Shown: piece by piece, positions 24,345-32,620 of the stretch | How positions within the stretch are numbered: the stretch's first letter is position 1 | How the letters are laid out: the number at the start of each line of letters is the position of its first letter | Source: Kaistia sp. 32K | Lineage (GTDB): Bacteria > Pseudomonadota > Alphaproteobacteria > Rhizobiales > Kaistiaceae | Assembly: GCF_016629525.1 (NCBI RefSeq) | Contig: NZ_AP024269.1 | Span: 248,001-312,000, forward strand | Length of the DNA: 64,000 bases | Direction: 5' to 3' | The notes under the pieces: generated by a model | What the model was told of the DNA's origin: nothing | Seen by the model: the letters and a program-made list of their open reading frames with translations, nothing else | The model's database searches: none | Made by a program: the position numbers and the translations under genes

Positions 24345-25184
24345 ATGAGCGCCGTGTTCAAACCTTACGAGGAACGAGCCGACGGTCAGCCTTCAACCGG
24401 GAATGCGGCATCCGTCATCGATATCCGTGGGCTTTCGCTCACCTTCGAGACGAATGACGGCCCGGTCCAGGCGCTCTCGAACATCGATCTCGACATCAAG
24501 CAGGGTGACTTCGTCTCGTTCATCGGCCCGTCCGGTTGCGGCAAGACCACGCTGCTTCGCGTCATCGCCGACCTCGAGCGGCCGACCGGCGGCTCGATCA
24601 CCGTCAACGGCGTCTCGCCGGAGGAAGCGCGGCTTGCCCGCGCCTATGGCTACGTGTTCCAGGCGGCGGCGCTCTATCCCTGGCGCACCATCGCCCGCAA
24701 CGTCGCGCTGCCGCTCGAGATCATGGGCCTGCCCAGGGCCGAGCGGGAGCGGCGGATCGCCGACAATCTCGCGCTGGTGAACCTCGCCGGCTTCGAGCGC
24801 AAATATCCCTGGCAGCTTTCCGGCGGCATGCAGCAGCGCGCCTCGATCGCCCGCGCCCTCGCGGTCGAGCCGGAGCTCCTGCTGATGGACGAACCCTTCG
24901 GCGCGCTCGACGAGATCGTCCGCGATCATCTGAACGAGCAGTTGCTGAAGCTCTGGGCGAAGACGCAGAAGACCGTCGTCTTCGTCACCCATTCGATCCC
25001 GGAGGCCGTCTTCCTCTCGTCGAAGATCGTCGTGATGTCGCCGCGTCCCGGCCGCGTCACCGACATCATCGATTGCGGTTTTCCGCGCGAGCGGACGCTC
25101 GACATCCGCGAGACGCCGGAATTCCTGGAAGTCGCCGCCCGCGTCCGCAACGGTCTCAGGGCAGGGCACTCCTATGAGGACTGA
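24345..25184 (+). CDS. ABC transporter ATP-binding protein (NMT1/taurine-type importer)
   Basis: This 279-aa ATPase has Walker A GPSGCGKTT, Q-loop VFQAAALYPWRT, signature LSGGMQQRASIARAL, Walker B LLLMDEPFGALDE and the switch histidine in VTHSIPEAV. The short C-terminus without a TOBE domain is typical of the SsuB/TauB/ThiZ group. Partners are the two permeases and an NMT1-like binding protein at 25.9-29.2 kb. It begins 7 bp after the dihydropyrimidinase gene. The cupin gene and a small unknown gene then interrupt the operon before the permeases. Confidence 0.92.
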   Translation: MSAVFKPYEERADGQPSTGNAASVIDIRGLSLTFETNDGPVQALSNIDLDIKQGDFVSFIGPSGCGKTTLLRVIADLERPTGGSITVNGVSPEEARLARAYGYVFQAAALYPWRTIARNVALPLEIMGLPRAERERRIADNLALVNLAGFERKYPWQLSGGMQQRASIARALAVEPELLLMDEPFGALDEIVRDHLNEQLLKLWAKTQKTVVFVTHSIPEAVFLSSKIVVMSPRPGRVTDIIDCGFPRERTLDIRETPEFLEVAARVRNGLRAGHSYED

Positions 25185-25206
25185 CGCGCCCTTCGCCCGG
25201 CCCTCG

Positions 25207-25617
25207 TCAGCGCGGCACCAGGCCTTCCAGCTCCGGCAGCAGGACAACGCTCTCCTGCTCGTTCGGATCGGTGCGCGCGATGACGGCGACCAGGGGCTCG
25301 GAGCTCCGGTTGACGGCGAGATGCGGGAGGTCGGCGGGGATGTAGAACAGCTCGCCCGCCTTGACGACGACGTGTTGCTCCAGCCGCTCGCCGAACCAGG
25401 TCTCGGCCTCGCCGGCGAGGATGTAGATCGCGGTCTCGTGGTGCTCGTGCTTGTGGGCGCTGGCCCGGCCGCCGGGCGGGACGGTCAGGAGGACCATGCT
25501 GAGCCCGGTCGAGCCGACCGTTTCGGCGGAGATGCCCTCGACATAGGTGAAGCCCTGCTTGCCCAGGTAGCTGCCGCCGGGACGGATCACCCGGCAGGTC
25601 CGAGATTGATCAGGCAT
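25207..25617 (-). CDS. Single-domain cupin protein
   Basis: This 136-aa protein is a small beta-barrel cupin with metal-ligand motif 1 (HKHEHHETAIYILAGEAE) and motif 2 (FYIPADLPHLAVN). It lacks a DNA-binding domain. Such proteins act as isomerases, dioxygenases or ligand sensors, and the substrate cannot be told. It is encoded antisense inside an otherwise plus-strand transporter operon, 22 bp from the ATPase stop. Its base composition matches the surroundings, unlike the next gene. Confidence 0.75.
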   Translation of the reverse strand: MPDQSRTCRVIRPGGSYLGKQGFTYVEGISAETVGSTGLSMVLLTVPPGGRASAHKHEHHETAIYILAGEAETWFGERLEQHVVVKAGELFYIPADLPHLAVNRSSEPLVAVIARTDPNEQESVVLLPELEGLVPR

Positions 25618-25672
25618 TAGCGAACCTCATCTTTGTAGTGGTTGTTTCAGTGCATCTTGGGGGGAGAGTAGG

Positions 25673-25903
25673 GTGCGAGAAAAATTAAAACAGTGGGTTC
25701 TGCAAGCTGTTGATCACCGTGGAGGAAAAGCCAGCATAGTTGATGTCGCGCGGCATATCTGGGCCGAGCACGAGGCTGAGCTAAAGAGCGCGGGGGATCT
25801 GTTCTATACTTGGCAGTACGATATGCGTTGGGCGGCTCAGAAACTTAGGGATGACGGAATTTTGGCGATCGACCGGAATAGGCACTGGGTAAGGGCGCGC
25901 TAG
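25673..25903 (+). CDS. Small protein of unknown function in a lower-GC segment
   Basis: This 76-aa protein begins at a GTG after a strong GGGGGGAGAG site. It is rich in Trp, Arg and His and reads as a compact helical, possibly winged-helix fold (KASIVDVARHIWAEHEAEL, then LFYTWQYDMRWAAQKLRDDG). I do not assign a family. The A+T content is visibly higher than in the neighbouring genes, and the codons used (TTA-like, ATA, AAA) differ. The stop lies 3 bp before the start of the permease gene. It looks like recently acquired DNA inserted in the transporter operon. Confidence 0.6.
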   Translation: MREKLKQWVLQAVDHRGGKASIVDVARHIWAEHEAELKSAGDLFYTWQYDMRWAAQKLRDDGILAIDRNRHWVRAR

Positions 25904-25906
25904 TTT

Positions 25907-26842
25907 ATGGTGCAAGCGACAGCTGTCTTACCAAGGAGAGTCGAGGGAAAGCCCGGCCAGATCTTCCCGGTGACGGTCGTCGTCGTCGCCATCCTCGCGA
26001 TCTGGTATGTCGGCGCCTTCTTCCTGAACGCCCAGCTCGCCCGCGACGCCTTCGCGCGCCAGAAAGTCGAGCCGACCATCAGCCAACTCGCCGAGGCGAC
26101 CTTCTCGATGGAGCGGCCGCTGCTGCCGGCGCCGCACCAGGTCGCGACCGAGCTCTGGAAGAGCACGACTGGCTACGCGATCAATTCGAAGCGCAGCCTC
26201 GTCTATCACGGCTGGGTGACGCTTTCGGCGACGCTCGCCGGCTTCGTCATCGGCACGCTCTTGGGCCTGCTGCTCGCCATCGGCATCGTGCACGTGTCGA
26301 GCCTCGACAAGAGCCTGATGCCCTGGGTCGTCGCCTCGCAGACCATCCCCATCGTCGCCATTGCGCCGATGATTGTCGTCGTCGGCTATAACCTCATGAA
26401 CGGCCAGCTCGGGCTCTCGACCGATACGTCGCGCTTCCTCGCCAAGGCGATGATCTCGACCTATCTCTCCTTCTTCCCGGTGACGGTCGGCATGGTGAAG
26501 GGGCTGCGCGCGCCGGATCCGATGCATCTCGACCTGATGCGCACCTATTCGGCGACGTCCTGGCAGGCGTTCTGGAAGCTGCGCTTCCCGGCCTCGTTGC
26601 CCTATCTCTTCACCTCGATGCAGATCGCGATCGCCATCAGCCTGGTCGGCGCCATCGTCGGCGAGCTGCCGACCGGCGCCTCGGCCGGCCTCGGCGCGCG
26701 ATTGCTGGCCGGCTCCTATTACGGCCAGACGGTGCAGATCTGGGCAGCGCTGCTCGCCGCCTCGATCCTCGCCGCCGTGCTGGTCGCAATCGTCGGCCTC
26801 GCCAACCGCATCGTCCTCAAGCGCATGGGGATGGCACGATGA
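25907..26842 (+). CDS. ABC transporter permease 1 (NMT1/taurine-type importer)
   Basis: This 311-aa permease has about six transmembrane segments and the cytoplasmic loop RTYSATSWQAFWKLRFPASLP, corresponding to the EAA region of the SsuC/TauC group. The first dozen codons (MVQATAVLPRRVEG) lie in the lower-GC segment and contain an AAGGAGAG ribosome-like site not followed by a start. The present N-terminus may therefore have been rebuilt by insertion of foreign DNA. The stop codon lies within a 17-bp sequence that is duplicated 155 bp downstream. Confidence 0.85.
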   Translation: MVQATAVLPRRVEGKPGQIFPVTVVVVAILAIWYVGAFFLNAQLARDAFARQKVEPTISQLAEATFSMERPLLPAPHQVATELWKSTTGYAINSKRSLVYHGWVTLSATLAGFVIGTLLGLLLAIGIVHVSSLDKSLMPWVVASQTIPIVAIAPMIVVVGYNLMNGQLGLSTDTSRFLAKAMISTYLSFFPVTVGMVKGLRAPDPMHLDLMRTYSATSWQAFWKLRFPASLPYLFTSMQIAIAISLVGAIVGELPTGASAGLGARLLAGSYYGQTVQIWAALLAASILAAVLVAIVGLANRIVLKRMGMAR

Positions 26843-26998
26843 GCAAGGTCGTCATGTCCTCGATCGGCTCCCTCGCCCGCTTGCGGGAGAGGGCGGGGGT
26901 GAGGGTGTTTCTTACTTCCGACATCGCCAGCAAGACCCTCACCCAACCCTCTCCCGCGAGCGGGAGAGGGCTTGAACAGCGGGGGATGGCACGATGAG
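26827..26998. repeat. Family C-type palindromic element flanked by a 17-bp direct repeat
   Basis: GGGGATGGCACGATGAG occurs at 26827-26843 and again at 26982-26998. Between the copies is a palindromic element with hairpins CCCGC-TT-GCGGG and CTCTCCCGC-GA-GCGGGAGAG and inverted outer parts GGGTGAGGGT/ACCCTCACCC. Removing one copy and the insert restores an ATGA overlap between the permease genes. This looks like an insertion with duplication of the target. Confidence 0.75.
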
Positions 26999-28118
26999 TT
27001 CCCGCGGTCATCTGCAGCCCTGGCTCGCCTTTCTCGGCCTGTTCGCCGCCGTGGCGCTGCCGCTCGACGCGGCGGATCCGGCGCGGCTGCTGTCGCGCGA
27101 AGGCGCCGCCGGCTGGAGCATCATCCTCCTGCTCGCTCTCGCGACCTATGCCGCCGTCAAGGCCGAGCGCAGCGCCGTCACAGCTATCCTGCTGGCCGTC
27201 GCGGCGCATGCCGGCGCCTGGTACGCGCTTGAGATCCTGCCCTCCGTCGCCGGCCATACCGGCCCCGGCTTCTGGGCGCTGCTCTTCACTTCCTGGCTGC
27301 TCGCCTGGCGGCTGGTGTCGCAGCTCGCCGCCATCAAGCCTCGCGGCGGTCTCGGCGGCTTCCTGCTCAAGCTCGTGGTGCCGCTGATCTTCGGCATCTG
27401 GGTGCTGATCTTCTGGGAGGTCATCGTCGTCGCCTTCCAGGTGCCGCGCGTGCTGATCCCGCCGCCCTCGGCGGTCTGGGCCAAGCTCACCTCGTCGATC
27501 CCGATCCTTGCCGCCGACTTCCGCCAGACCTTCCTGAAGGCGGTGATCGCCGGCTATGCGATCGGCTGCGGCGCCGGCTTCCTGGTCGCGATTCTGGTCG
27601 ACCGCATCCCGTTCCTGCAGCGCGGCCTGCTGCCGGTCGGCAACCTCGTCTCGGCGCTGCCGATCATCGGCATCGCGCCGATCATGGTGATGTGGTTCGG
27701 CTTCGACTGGCCGTCCAAGGCGGCGGTCGTGGTGGTGGCCACCTTCTTCCCGATGCTCGTCAACACCGTCACCGGACTCGCCGCCTCGCAGCCGATGCAG
27801 CGCGACCTGATGCGGACCTATGCGGCGAGCTACTGGCAGTCGCTCTTCAAGCTCCGGCTTCCGGAGGCGCTGCCGTTCATCTTCAATGCTCTCAAGATCA
27901 ATTCGACACTCGCCCTGATCGCGGCCATCGTCGCCGAGTTCTTCGGCACGCCGATCGTGGGCATGGGATTCCGCATCTCCACCGAAGTCGGGCGCATGAA
28001 CATCGACATGGTGTGGGCGGAAATCGCGGTGGCGGCGCTGGCCGGCTCCGTGTTCTACGGGGTGATCGCGCTCATCGAGCGCGCCTCGACCTTCTGGCAT
28101 CCGTCCTTCCGCACCTGA
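26994..28118 (+). CDS. ABC transporter permease 2 (NMT1/taurine-type importer)
   Basis: This 374-aa permease is longer than usual because of about 120 extra N-terminal residues forming three or four hydrophobic segments before the standard core. The core has RTYAASYWQSLFKLRLPEALP as the EAA loop and ends near residue 370. It is the second permease of the importer, separated from permease 1 by the duplicated repeat element. In the pre-insertion state its ATG would have overlapped the permease 1 stop. The binding-protein gene follows after 46 bp. Confidence 0.87.
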   Translation: MSSRGHLQPWLAFLGLFAAVALPLDAADPARLLSREGAAGWSIILLLALATYAAVKAERSAVTAILLAVAAHAGAWYALEILPSVAGHTGPGFWALLFTSWLLAWRLVSQLAAIKPRGGLGGFLLKLVVPLIFGIWVLIFWEVIVVAFQVPRVLIPPPSAVWAKLTSSIPILAADFRQTFLKAVIAGYAIGCGAGFLVAILVDRIPFLQRGLLPVGNLVSALPIIGIAPIMVMWFGFDWPSKAAVVVVATFFPMLVNTVTGLAASQPMQRDLMRTYAASYWQSLFKLRLPEALPFIFNALKINSTLALIAAIVAEFFGTPIVGMGFRISTEVGRMNIDMVWAEIAVAALAGSVFYGVIALIERASTFWHPSFRT

Positions 28119-28164
28119 GGACGGGTTCCGGGAAAGGCAACAAGAACCGAACCTGGAGGGGTCA

Positions 28165-29163
28165 ATGAAGAAGCTAATGATTGGGGCGCTCGCGGTTGCC
28201 GCGGGGCTCATGACCAGCGTCTCGGCCCAGGCGGCCGATCCGCTGACGCTGCAGCTGAAATGGGTCACGCAGGCCCAGTTCGCCGGCTATTACGTCGCCA
28301 AGGAGAAGGGCTTCTACGAGGAGGAGGGGCTCGACGTCACCATCAAGCCCGGCGGTCCCGACATCGCGCCCGAGCAGGTCATCGCCGGCGGCGGCGCCGA
28401 CGTCATCACCACCTGGATGCCGGCAGCGCTCGCTTCGCGCGAAAAGGGTGTGCCGCTCGTCAACATCGCCCAGCCCTACAAGAAGTCGGGCATGATGCTG
28501 ACCTGCCGCAAGGACACGGGCATCAAGTCGCCGGACGATTTCAAGGGCAAGACGCTCGGCGTCTGGTTCTACGGCAACGAATATCCGTTCCTCGCCTGGA
28601 TGGCGAAGCTCGGCCTCTCGACCGAGGGCGGCCCGAATGGCGTCACCGTGCTGAAGCAGGGCTTCAATGTCGACCCGCTGATCCAGAAGCAGGCCGACTG
28701 CATCTCGACCATGACCTACAACGAATTCGGCCAGGTCCTCGACGCGGGCATTCCGGAGAGCGAGCTGATCGTCTTCAAGTATGAGGACCAGGGCGTCGCG
28801 ACGCTGGAAGACGGCCTCTACGTCATGGAAGACAAGCTCAAGGATCCGGCCTTCGTCGACAAGATGGCGAAGTTCGTCCGCGCCTCGATGAAGGGCTGGG
28901 CCTATGCCCGCGACAACACCGAGGAAGCGGCCAAGATCGTCCTCGACAATGACGAGACCGGCGCGCAGACCGAGGCCCACCAGAAGTTCATGATGGGCGA
29001 GGTCAACAAGCTCACCGAAGGCACCTCCGGCGCGCTCGCCGAGGCGGATTACAAGCGCACGGTCCAGACGCTGCTGGCGGCTGGCGGCGAAGCGCCCGTC
29101 ATCACCAAGGAACCGACCGGCGCCTGGACGCACACCGTCACCGACGCGGCCGGGCTGAAGTAG
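28165..29163 (+). CDS. NMT1/Thi5-like ABC substrate-binding protein
   Basis: This 332-aa periplasmic protein has a Sec signal peptide (MKKLMIGALAVAAGLMTSVS, cleavage near AQA) and the NMT1-type lobe LQLKWVTQAQFAGYYVAKEK. Proteins of this group bind pyrimidine-like, thiamine-precursor or sulfonate ligands. Here the operon with dihydropyrimidinase and beta-ureidopropionase makes a pyrimidine or ring-opened pyrimidine the best guess, as an inference from context. Two cysteines (LTCRKDTG and QADCISTM) could form a disulfide. GGAGGGGTCA precedes the ATG. A strong terminator follows. Confidence 0.88.
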   Translation: MKKLMIGALAVAAGLMTSVSAQAADPLTLQLKWVTQAQFAGYYVAKEKGFYEEEGLDVTIKPGGPDIAPEQVIAGGGADVITTWMPAALASREKGVPLVNIAQPYKKSGMMLTCRKDTGIKSPDDFKGKTLGVWFYGNEYPFLAWMAKLGLSTEGGPNGVTVLKQGFNVDPLIQKQADCISTMTYNEFGQVLDAGIPESELIVFKYEDQGVATLEDGLYVMEDKLKDPAFVDKMAKFVRASMKGWAYARDNTEEAAKIVLDNDETGAQTEAHQKFMMGEVNKLTEGTSGALAEADYKRTVQTLLAAGGEAPVITKEPTGAWTHTVTDAAGLK

Positions 29164-29186
29164 TTTTTTCCTCTACCGCGACATGG

Positions 29187-29218
29187 AAACGGGCGCCCGA
29201 GGGCGCCCGTTTTCGTTT
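29187..29218 (+). terminator. Intrinsic terminator of the pyrimidine operon
   Basis: AAACGGGCGCCC-GA-GGGCGCCCGTTT is a perfect 12-bp stem followed by TTTTCGTTT. It lies 24 bp after the binding-protein stop codon. Confidence 0.9.
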
Positions 29219-29245
29219 GGGCGGAAGCGTGGGGCAGAACTCCCC

Positions 29246-29347
29246 GTCATCCCGGGCGGAGACCCGGGATCCATTCAGCCGGGTTGCCGGGCGTTTCGCG
29301 CGGCGCGGCTTCGGCTGCATGGATCCCCGCCTTCGCGGGGATGACGG
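29246..29347. repeat. Family A repeat, copy 1 of a local pair
   Basis: The element runs from GTCATCCCGGGCGG through GGATCCATTCAGCCGG and CGGCTGCATGGATCC to GGGGATGACGG. It consists of two hairpins and is roughly an inverted repeat as a whole. It is nearly identical to the copy 270 bp downstream, including flanking CAGAACTCCCC and CGAGCCT. The 714 bp from 29164 to 29877 hold no gene, only a terminator and four repeats. Confidence 0.85.
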
Positions 29348-29391
29348 CGAGCCTGGGGCTGCGATCGCGCTTTAACCGTGAAGGCCTTCCT

Positions 29392-29452
29392 TCACCTCTC
29401 CCTGAGGGAGAGGTCGGCTCGAAGAGCCGGGGGAGGGTTTAGGAAACCCTCC
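29392..29452. repeat. Family C element with three consecutive hairpins
   Basis: Hairpin one is ACCTCTCCCT-G-AGGGAGAGGT; hairpin two is CGGCTC-GAA-GAGCCG (29415-29429); hairpin three is GGAGGGTTT-AGG-AAACCCTCC. Hairpin two has the same loop but a different stem from the copy at 59195-59209. Confidence 0.75.
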
Positions 29453-29515
29453 AGACAAGGCTCCGGCTCCGCAGCGGATGTTGTCCTGGCGTCGGCGCCT
29501 GGGCCAGAACTCCCC

Positions 29516-29617
29516 GTCATCCCGGGCGGAGACCCGGGATCCATTCAGCCGGGTTGCCGGGCGTTTCGCGCGTTGAGGCTTCGGCTGCATGGATCCCCGC
29601 CTTCGCGGGGATGACGG
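29516..29617. repeat. Family A repeat, copy 2 of a local pair
   Basis: It is the same element as at 29246-29347 with only a few differences in the central spacer (GCGCGTTGAGG against GCGCGGCGCGG), indicating a recent duplication or homogenisation. Confidence 0.85.
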
Positions 29618-29676
29618 CGAGCCTAACGGAGACGCCAGGCTTCTTCTTCTCTTCCAGGCCGCTCGACCCGCTCCGC

Positions 29677-29828
29677 CATCATCCTGAGGTGCTTCGCGTG
29701 AGCGAAACGTCGAAGGAGGGTCCAGTTGACAATCGAGACCGGGCGAAACCGGCCCCGCCGCCTCCATCAGGGGTGTTCGCTGGACCCTCCTTCGAGGCCC
29801 GGCTTCGCCGGGCACCTCAGGATGATGG
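29677..29828. repeat. Family B repeat
   Basis: It starts CATCATCCTGAGGTGCTTCGCG and ends GGGCACCTCAGGATGATGG, so the ends are inverted. It contains CGAAGGAGGGTCC and GGACCCTCCTTCG as inner inverted arms. Flanks (CTCCGC before and TCGAGTTTGGGAATGC after) are shared with the copy at 63073-63222. Confidence 0.8.
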
Positions 29829-29877
29829 TCGAGTTTGGGAATGCAGTCTGGGAGAAAGGTCTCGGCGAGCCGTCCCC

Positions 29878-31413
29878 TCAGCTCTCCGCTTCGCAGCCCC
29901 GGAGCGCCGGGGGTACCAGGCCGAGGTCGCGGGCGATCATCGTCAGGGTCTGGTCGCCGAAGGGCCAGCGGCAGACGATGGCGCCCTCCGGAATGTCGTC
30001 CGGCAAGGGCTGGTAGCTCGCCGTCAGCAGGAAGGCGAGGGGGCGACCGGCCGCCTTCGACCACAGGATCTCGATCGGCTCCAGCGCCGGGTCGATCGCG
30101 CCATAGGAGATGCGGGCCGCCTCGCCGACATAGTGGCGAAGCGCCCTTTCCGCCTGCGGCGCGTCGGTGAGCAGTTCTGTGTCGCGCACGCCGCCCTGCT
30201 CGAGGAAGGCGGCGACGGGGCGCCAGTCGTATTTCCGCGCCGACACCAGCATGTCGAGCCCCTGCAGCGCGAAGCCGGCGAAGAGGGCGGCGAGGCCGGC
30301 GAGGATCGGCAGCCGCCACGCGCCGGCCCGTTCGACGAGCGCCGTGACGCCGGCCGAAGCGAGCAGGATGGCGGCGGGCAGCATGCCGATCAGATAGCGC
30401 CCGGCGCTGGCCGAAAAGATGCCGAGGACGAGGAAGACCAGCGGCGTGCCGAAGGCGGTGACGGCGAGCATGCGGTGGGCCGGTCGCGCGCGGTTCGCGA
30501 GGAAGCCGACGAGCATCAGCCCGAGAAAGCCGGCGGCGAGCCAGCCGTTCCAGCCCGCGGCCAGGAAGCGGTCGACGTCGCGCGGCACGACGAAGCCGTA
30601 GGTCTCGCCGAATGCCTCGATCGCCCGATCTCCGTATCCGTACCGGGCCTGCCACTTCATCAGCCCGACCGGTTTCGTGGCCTGCGTCACGACCGAGGGG
30701 AGCAGGAAGGCCGCGGCAAGGACGATGCCGGCCCAGGTGACGAGGATGTGGCGCCACCAGAGCCGCTTCAGTGCCGGGGCGAACTTCCGGAACCCGCAGG
30801 CGGGAAGCGCGAGGTGCTGCAGTGCGACCGGGACGATGCCGGCGGGGATCGAGAATGCCGCGCCGAGCGTGCCGATCGTCGCCAGCACGGCCTGGCGCCC
30901 GGGCCTCGGCCGGGCGGTCAGTAGCCCGATCTGGCCGGTGATGGCGAGCGCCACGAAGGCGAGCATCAGCGCATAGGGCCGCGCCTCCTGGCCGTACTGG
31001 ATCAGCGCCGGATAGAACGCGTAGAGCAGCCCGGCCGCGATCGCCCCGATCCGGCCGGAAAGGCGGAGCGCCACCAGCGCGACGAGCGCGCCGGCGGCGC
31101 TGTCGAAAAGCGCCGAGGGCAGGCGCAGCGCGAATTCCGAGCCGCCGCCAAGGCCGAGCGCCTTCAGAGCCGCGAAATAGGTCGGGAAATGCCCGTTGGC
31201 GAGCCGATCGGCGACGAGCGCCGGCCAGGATGTGGCGACGACATCGGCGGTGATCGCCTCGTCGAACCAGAGCGCGAGATTGCCGAGCGTCGAGAGACGG
31301 AGGGCGAGGCAGAGGGCGAAGGTCAGCCCGGCGACGAACAGGGGCGCCAGGATCGCCGCATGCGGCCATCGCGTCGCGTTCGCCGGCGATGGAAGGATCT
31401 CGGCCTCAGCCAT
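29878..31413 (-). CDS. GT-C fold membrane glycosyltransferase (PMT_2/ArnT-like)
   Basis: This 511-aa polytopic protein has about eleven hydrophobic segments. The first periplasmic loop carries the catalytic acidic pair LALWFDEAITADV, and GHFPTYFAALK takes the place of the usual HPPLYY-type loop, as in lipid-linked glycosyltransferases of family 39/83. YQEARPYALML-like sequence (QYGQEARPYALM) follows. The C-terminal about 110 residues form a soluble domain (LDMLVSARKYDWRPVAAFLE onward). It probably transfers a sugar from a polyprenyl carrier in the periplasm. Donor and acceptor are unknown, and no other glycan gene is nearby. Confidence 0.78.
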   Translation of the reverse strand: MAEAEILPSPANATRWPHAAILAPLFVAGLTFALCLALRLSTLGNLALWFDEAITADVVATSWPALVADRLANGHFPTYFAALKALGLGGGSEFALRLPSALFDSAAGALVALVALRLSGRIGAIAAGLLYAFYPALIQYGQEARPYALMLAFVALAITGQIGLLTARPRPGRQAVLATIGTLGAAFSIPAGIVPVALQHLALPACGFRKFAPALKRLWWRHILVTWAGIVLAAAFLLPSVVTQATKPVGLMKWQARYGYGDRAIEAFGETYGFVVPRDVDRFLAAGWNGWLAAGFLGLMLVGFLANRARPAHRMLAVTAFGTPLVFLVLGIFSASAGRYLIGMLPAAILLASAGVTALVERAGAWRLPILAGLAALFAGFALQGLDMLVSARKYDWRPVAAFLEQGGVRDTELLTDAPQAERALRHYVGEAARISYGAIDPALEPIEILWSKAAGRPLAFLLTASYQPLPDDIPEGAIVCRWPFGDQTLTMIARDLGLVPPALRGCEAES

Positions 31414-31643
31414 GCCGCCTTCCCATGCTTTGCTCGTCGCTGCCCCGGCCAGAATAGGATACGCGGCGCGGATCCGATGACAGGCTGTTGCGCGTCTTGT
31501 CCGGCAAATCCGCGCCCCGGGGGGCTTGCCGCTTGTGCAAGGCGCCGGGGAGCGCTACGAGCGCAGAAGGCATCGTCGTTTCCGTAGCGAAAGTCATTCC
31601 GGGCCATCCCCCCTTGCCGGCCAATTCTTGGAGAGTTCCGATC

Positions 31644-32465
31644 GTGTCCCGTCAGAAGGCCCCAGACGACGCCGTGTTCGAGGCCCTGATCGCGACGGCG
31701 ATCGCCGCCGGCACCGTTGTCATGCACGTCTATGATGGCGGCTTCGCGGTCGAGCACAAGGGCGATGCTTCGCCGGTTACGGAAGCCGACCGGCTGGCGG
31801 AGAAGGTGATCCTCGCCGATCTCACACGGCTGGCACCGGATATTCCCGTCGTTGCCGAGGAAGCCTGCTCCGATGGCCTCATTCCGACGGTGGGCGGGGC
31901 GTTCTTCCTGGTCGATCCAGTCGACGGCACGCGCGAGTTCATCAGCCGCAACGGCGATTTCACCGTCAATATCGGGCTGGTCGAGAACGGCGTGCCTGTT
32001 CTCGGCATCGTCTATGCGCCGGTGCGCGGCGATCTCTATGCCGGACGTCTCGGCAAGGGCGCCGAGCATCTCACCATCGTCGACGGCGCCATCGCGGCGC
32101 GCCGCGCCATCCACGTCGCCGATCCGGCCGCCTCGCCGCCGCGTATCCTCGCCAGCCGCTCGCACCGCACACCCGAGACCGATCAGTTCATCGCCCGCTT
32201 CCCCGGCGCGTCGCTGGTCGCCGCCGGTTCGTCGCTGAAGTTCTGCCTGATGGCGGCGGGCGAGGCCGATCTCTATCCGCGCATGGGACCGACCATGCAA
32301 TGGGACACGGCGGCGGGCGACGCGGTGCTGCGCGCGGCTGGCGGTATGGTCGAGACGGTCGATGGCGGCGCGTTCGTCTATGGCCCCGCGGGCGGCGACG
32401 GCGTTCGCGCCTATGCCAATCCCTGGTTCGTGGCGCGGGGCGCCCGGATCCCGGCCATCGCGTGA
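31644..32465 (+). CDS. cysQ: 3'(2'),5'-bisphosphate nucleotidase CysQ
   Basis: This 273-aa inositol-monophosphatase-family enzyme removes the 3'-phosphate of PAP, a by-product of sulfate activation. Metal-binding elements are VTEADRLAE, VAEEACSD, the signature VDPVDGTREF and MQWDTAAGDAVL. The start is set at the GTG at 31644, with GGAGAG 8-9 bp upstream; the frame is open 52 codons earlier but that part has no family resemblance. It lies 155 bp before cysD, so PAP recycling and sulfate activation are neighbours. Confidence 0.9.
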   Translation: MSRQKAPDDAVFEALIATAIAAGTVVMHVYDGGFAVEHKGDASPVTEADRLAEKVILADLTRLAPDIPVVAEEACSDGLIPTVGGAFFLVDPVDGTREFISRNGDFTVNIGLVENGVPVLGIVYAPVRGDLYAGRLGKGAEHLTIVDGAIAARRAIHVADPAASPPRILASRSHRTPETDQFIARFPGASLVAAGSSLKFCLMAAGEADLYPRMGPTMQWDTAAGDAVLRAAGGMVETVDGGAFVYGPAGGDGVRAYANPWFVARGARIPAIA

Positions 32466-32620
32466 AACACGACCATATCCATCGAGTTTGTTGAAACCAC
32501 TTTTCGAAAATCGAGGTCATCGCGCCAATCTTCAAGCCATAGATGGATAATTACGGCACAGCTGTGCTTGAGACCGAGGGCTGACGAAGACTAGGTTTCC
32601 GCTCCATTCCGGAGTTTTTC

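Noticed and set aside
21389..24361. 990-codon minus-strand frame opposite the beta-ureidopropionase and dihydropyrimidinase genes
   Set aside because: Shadow of high-GC codon bias. The plus-strand enzymes have full catalytic signatures.
29164..29877. CRISPR array or insertion sequence
   Set aside because: The repeats are few, palindromic, of three kinds and irregularly spaced, with no spacers, cas genes or transposase.
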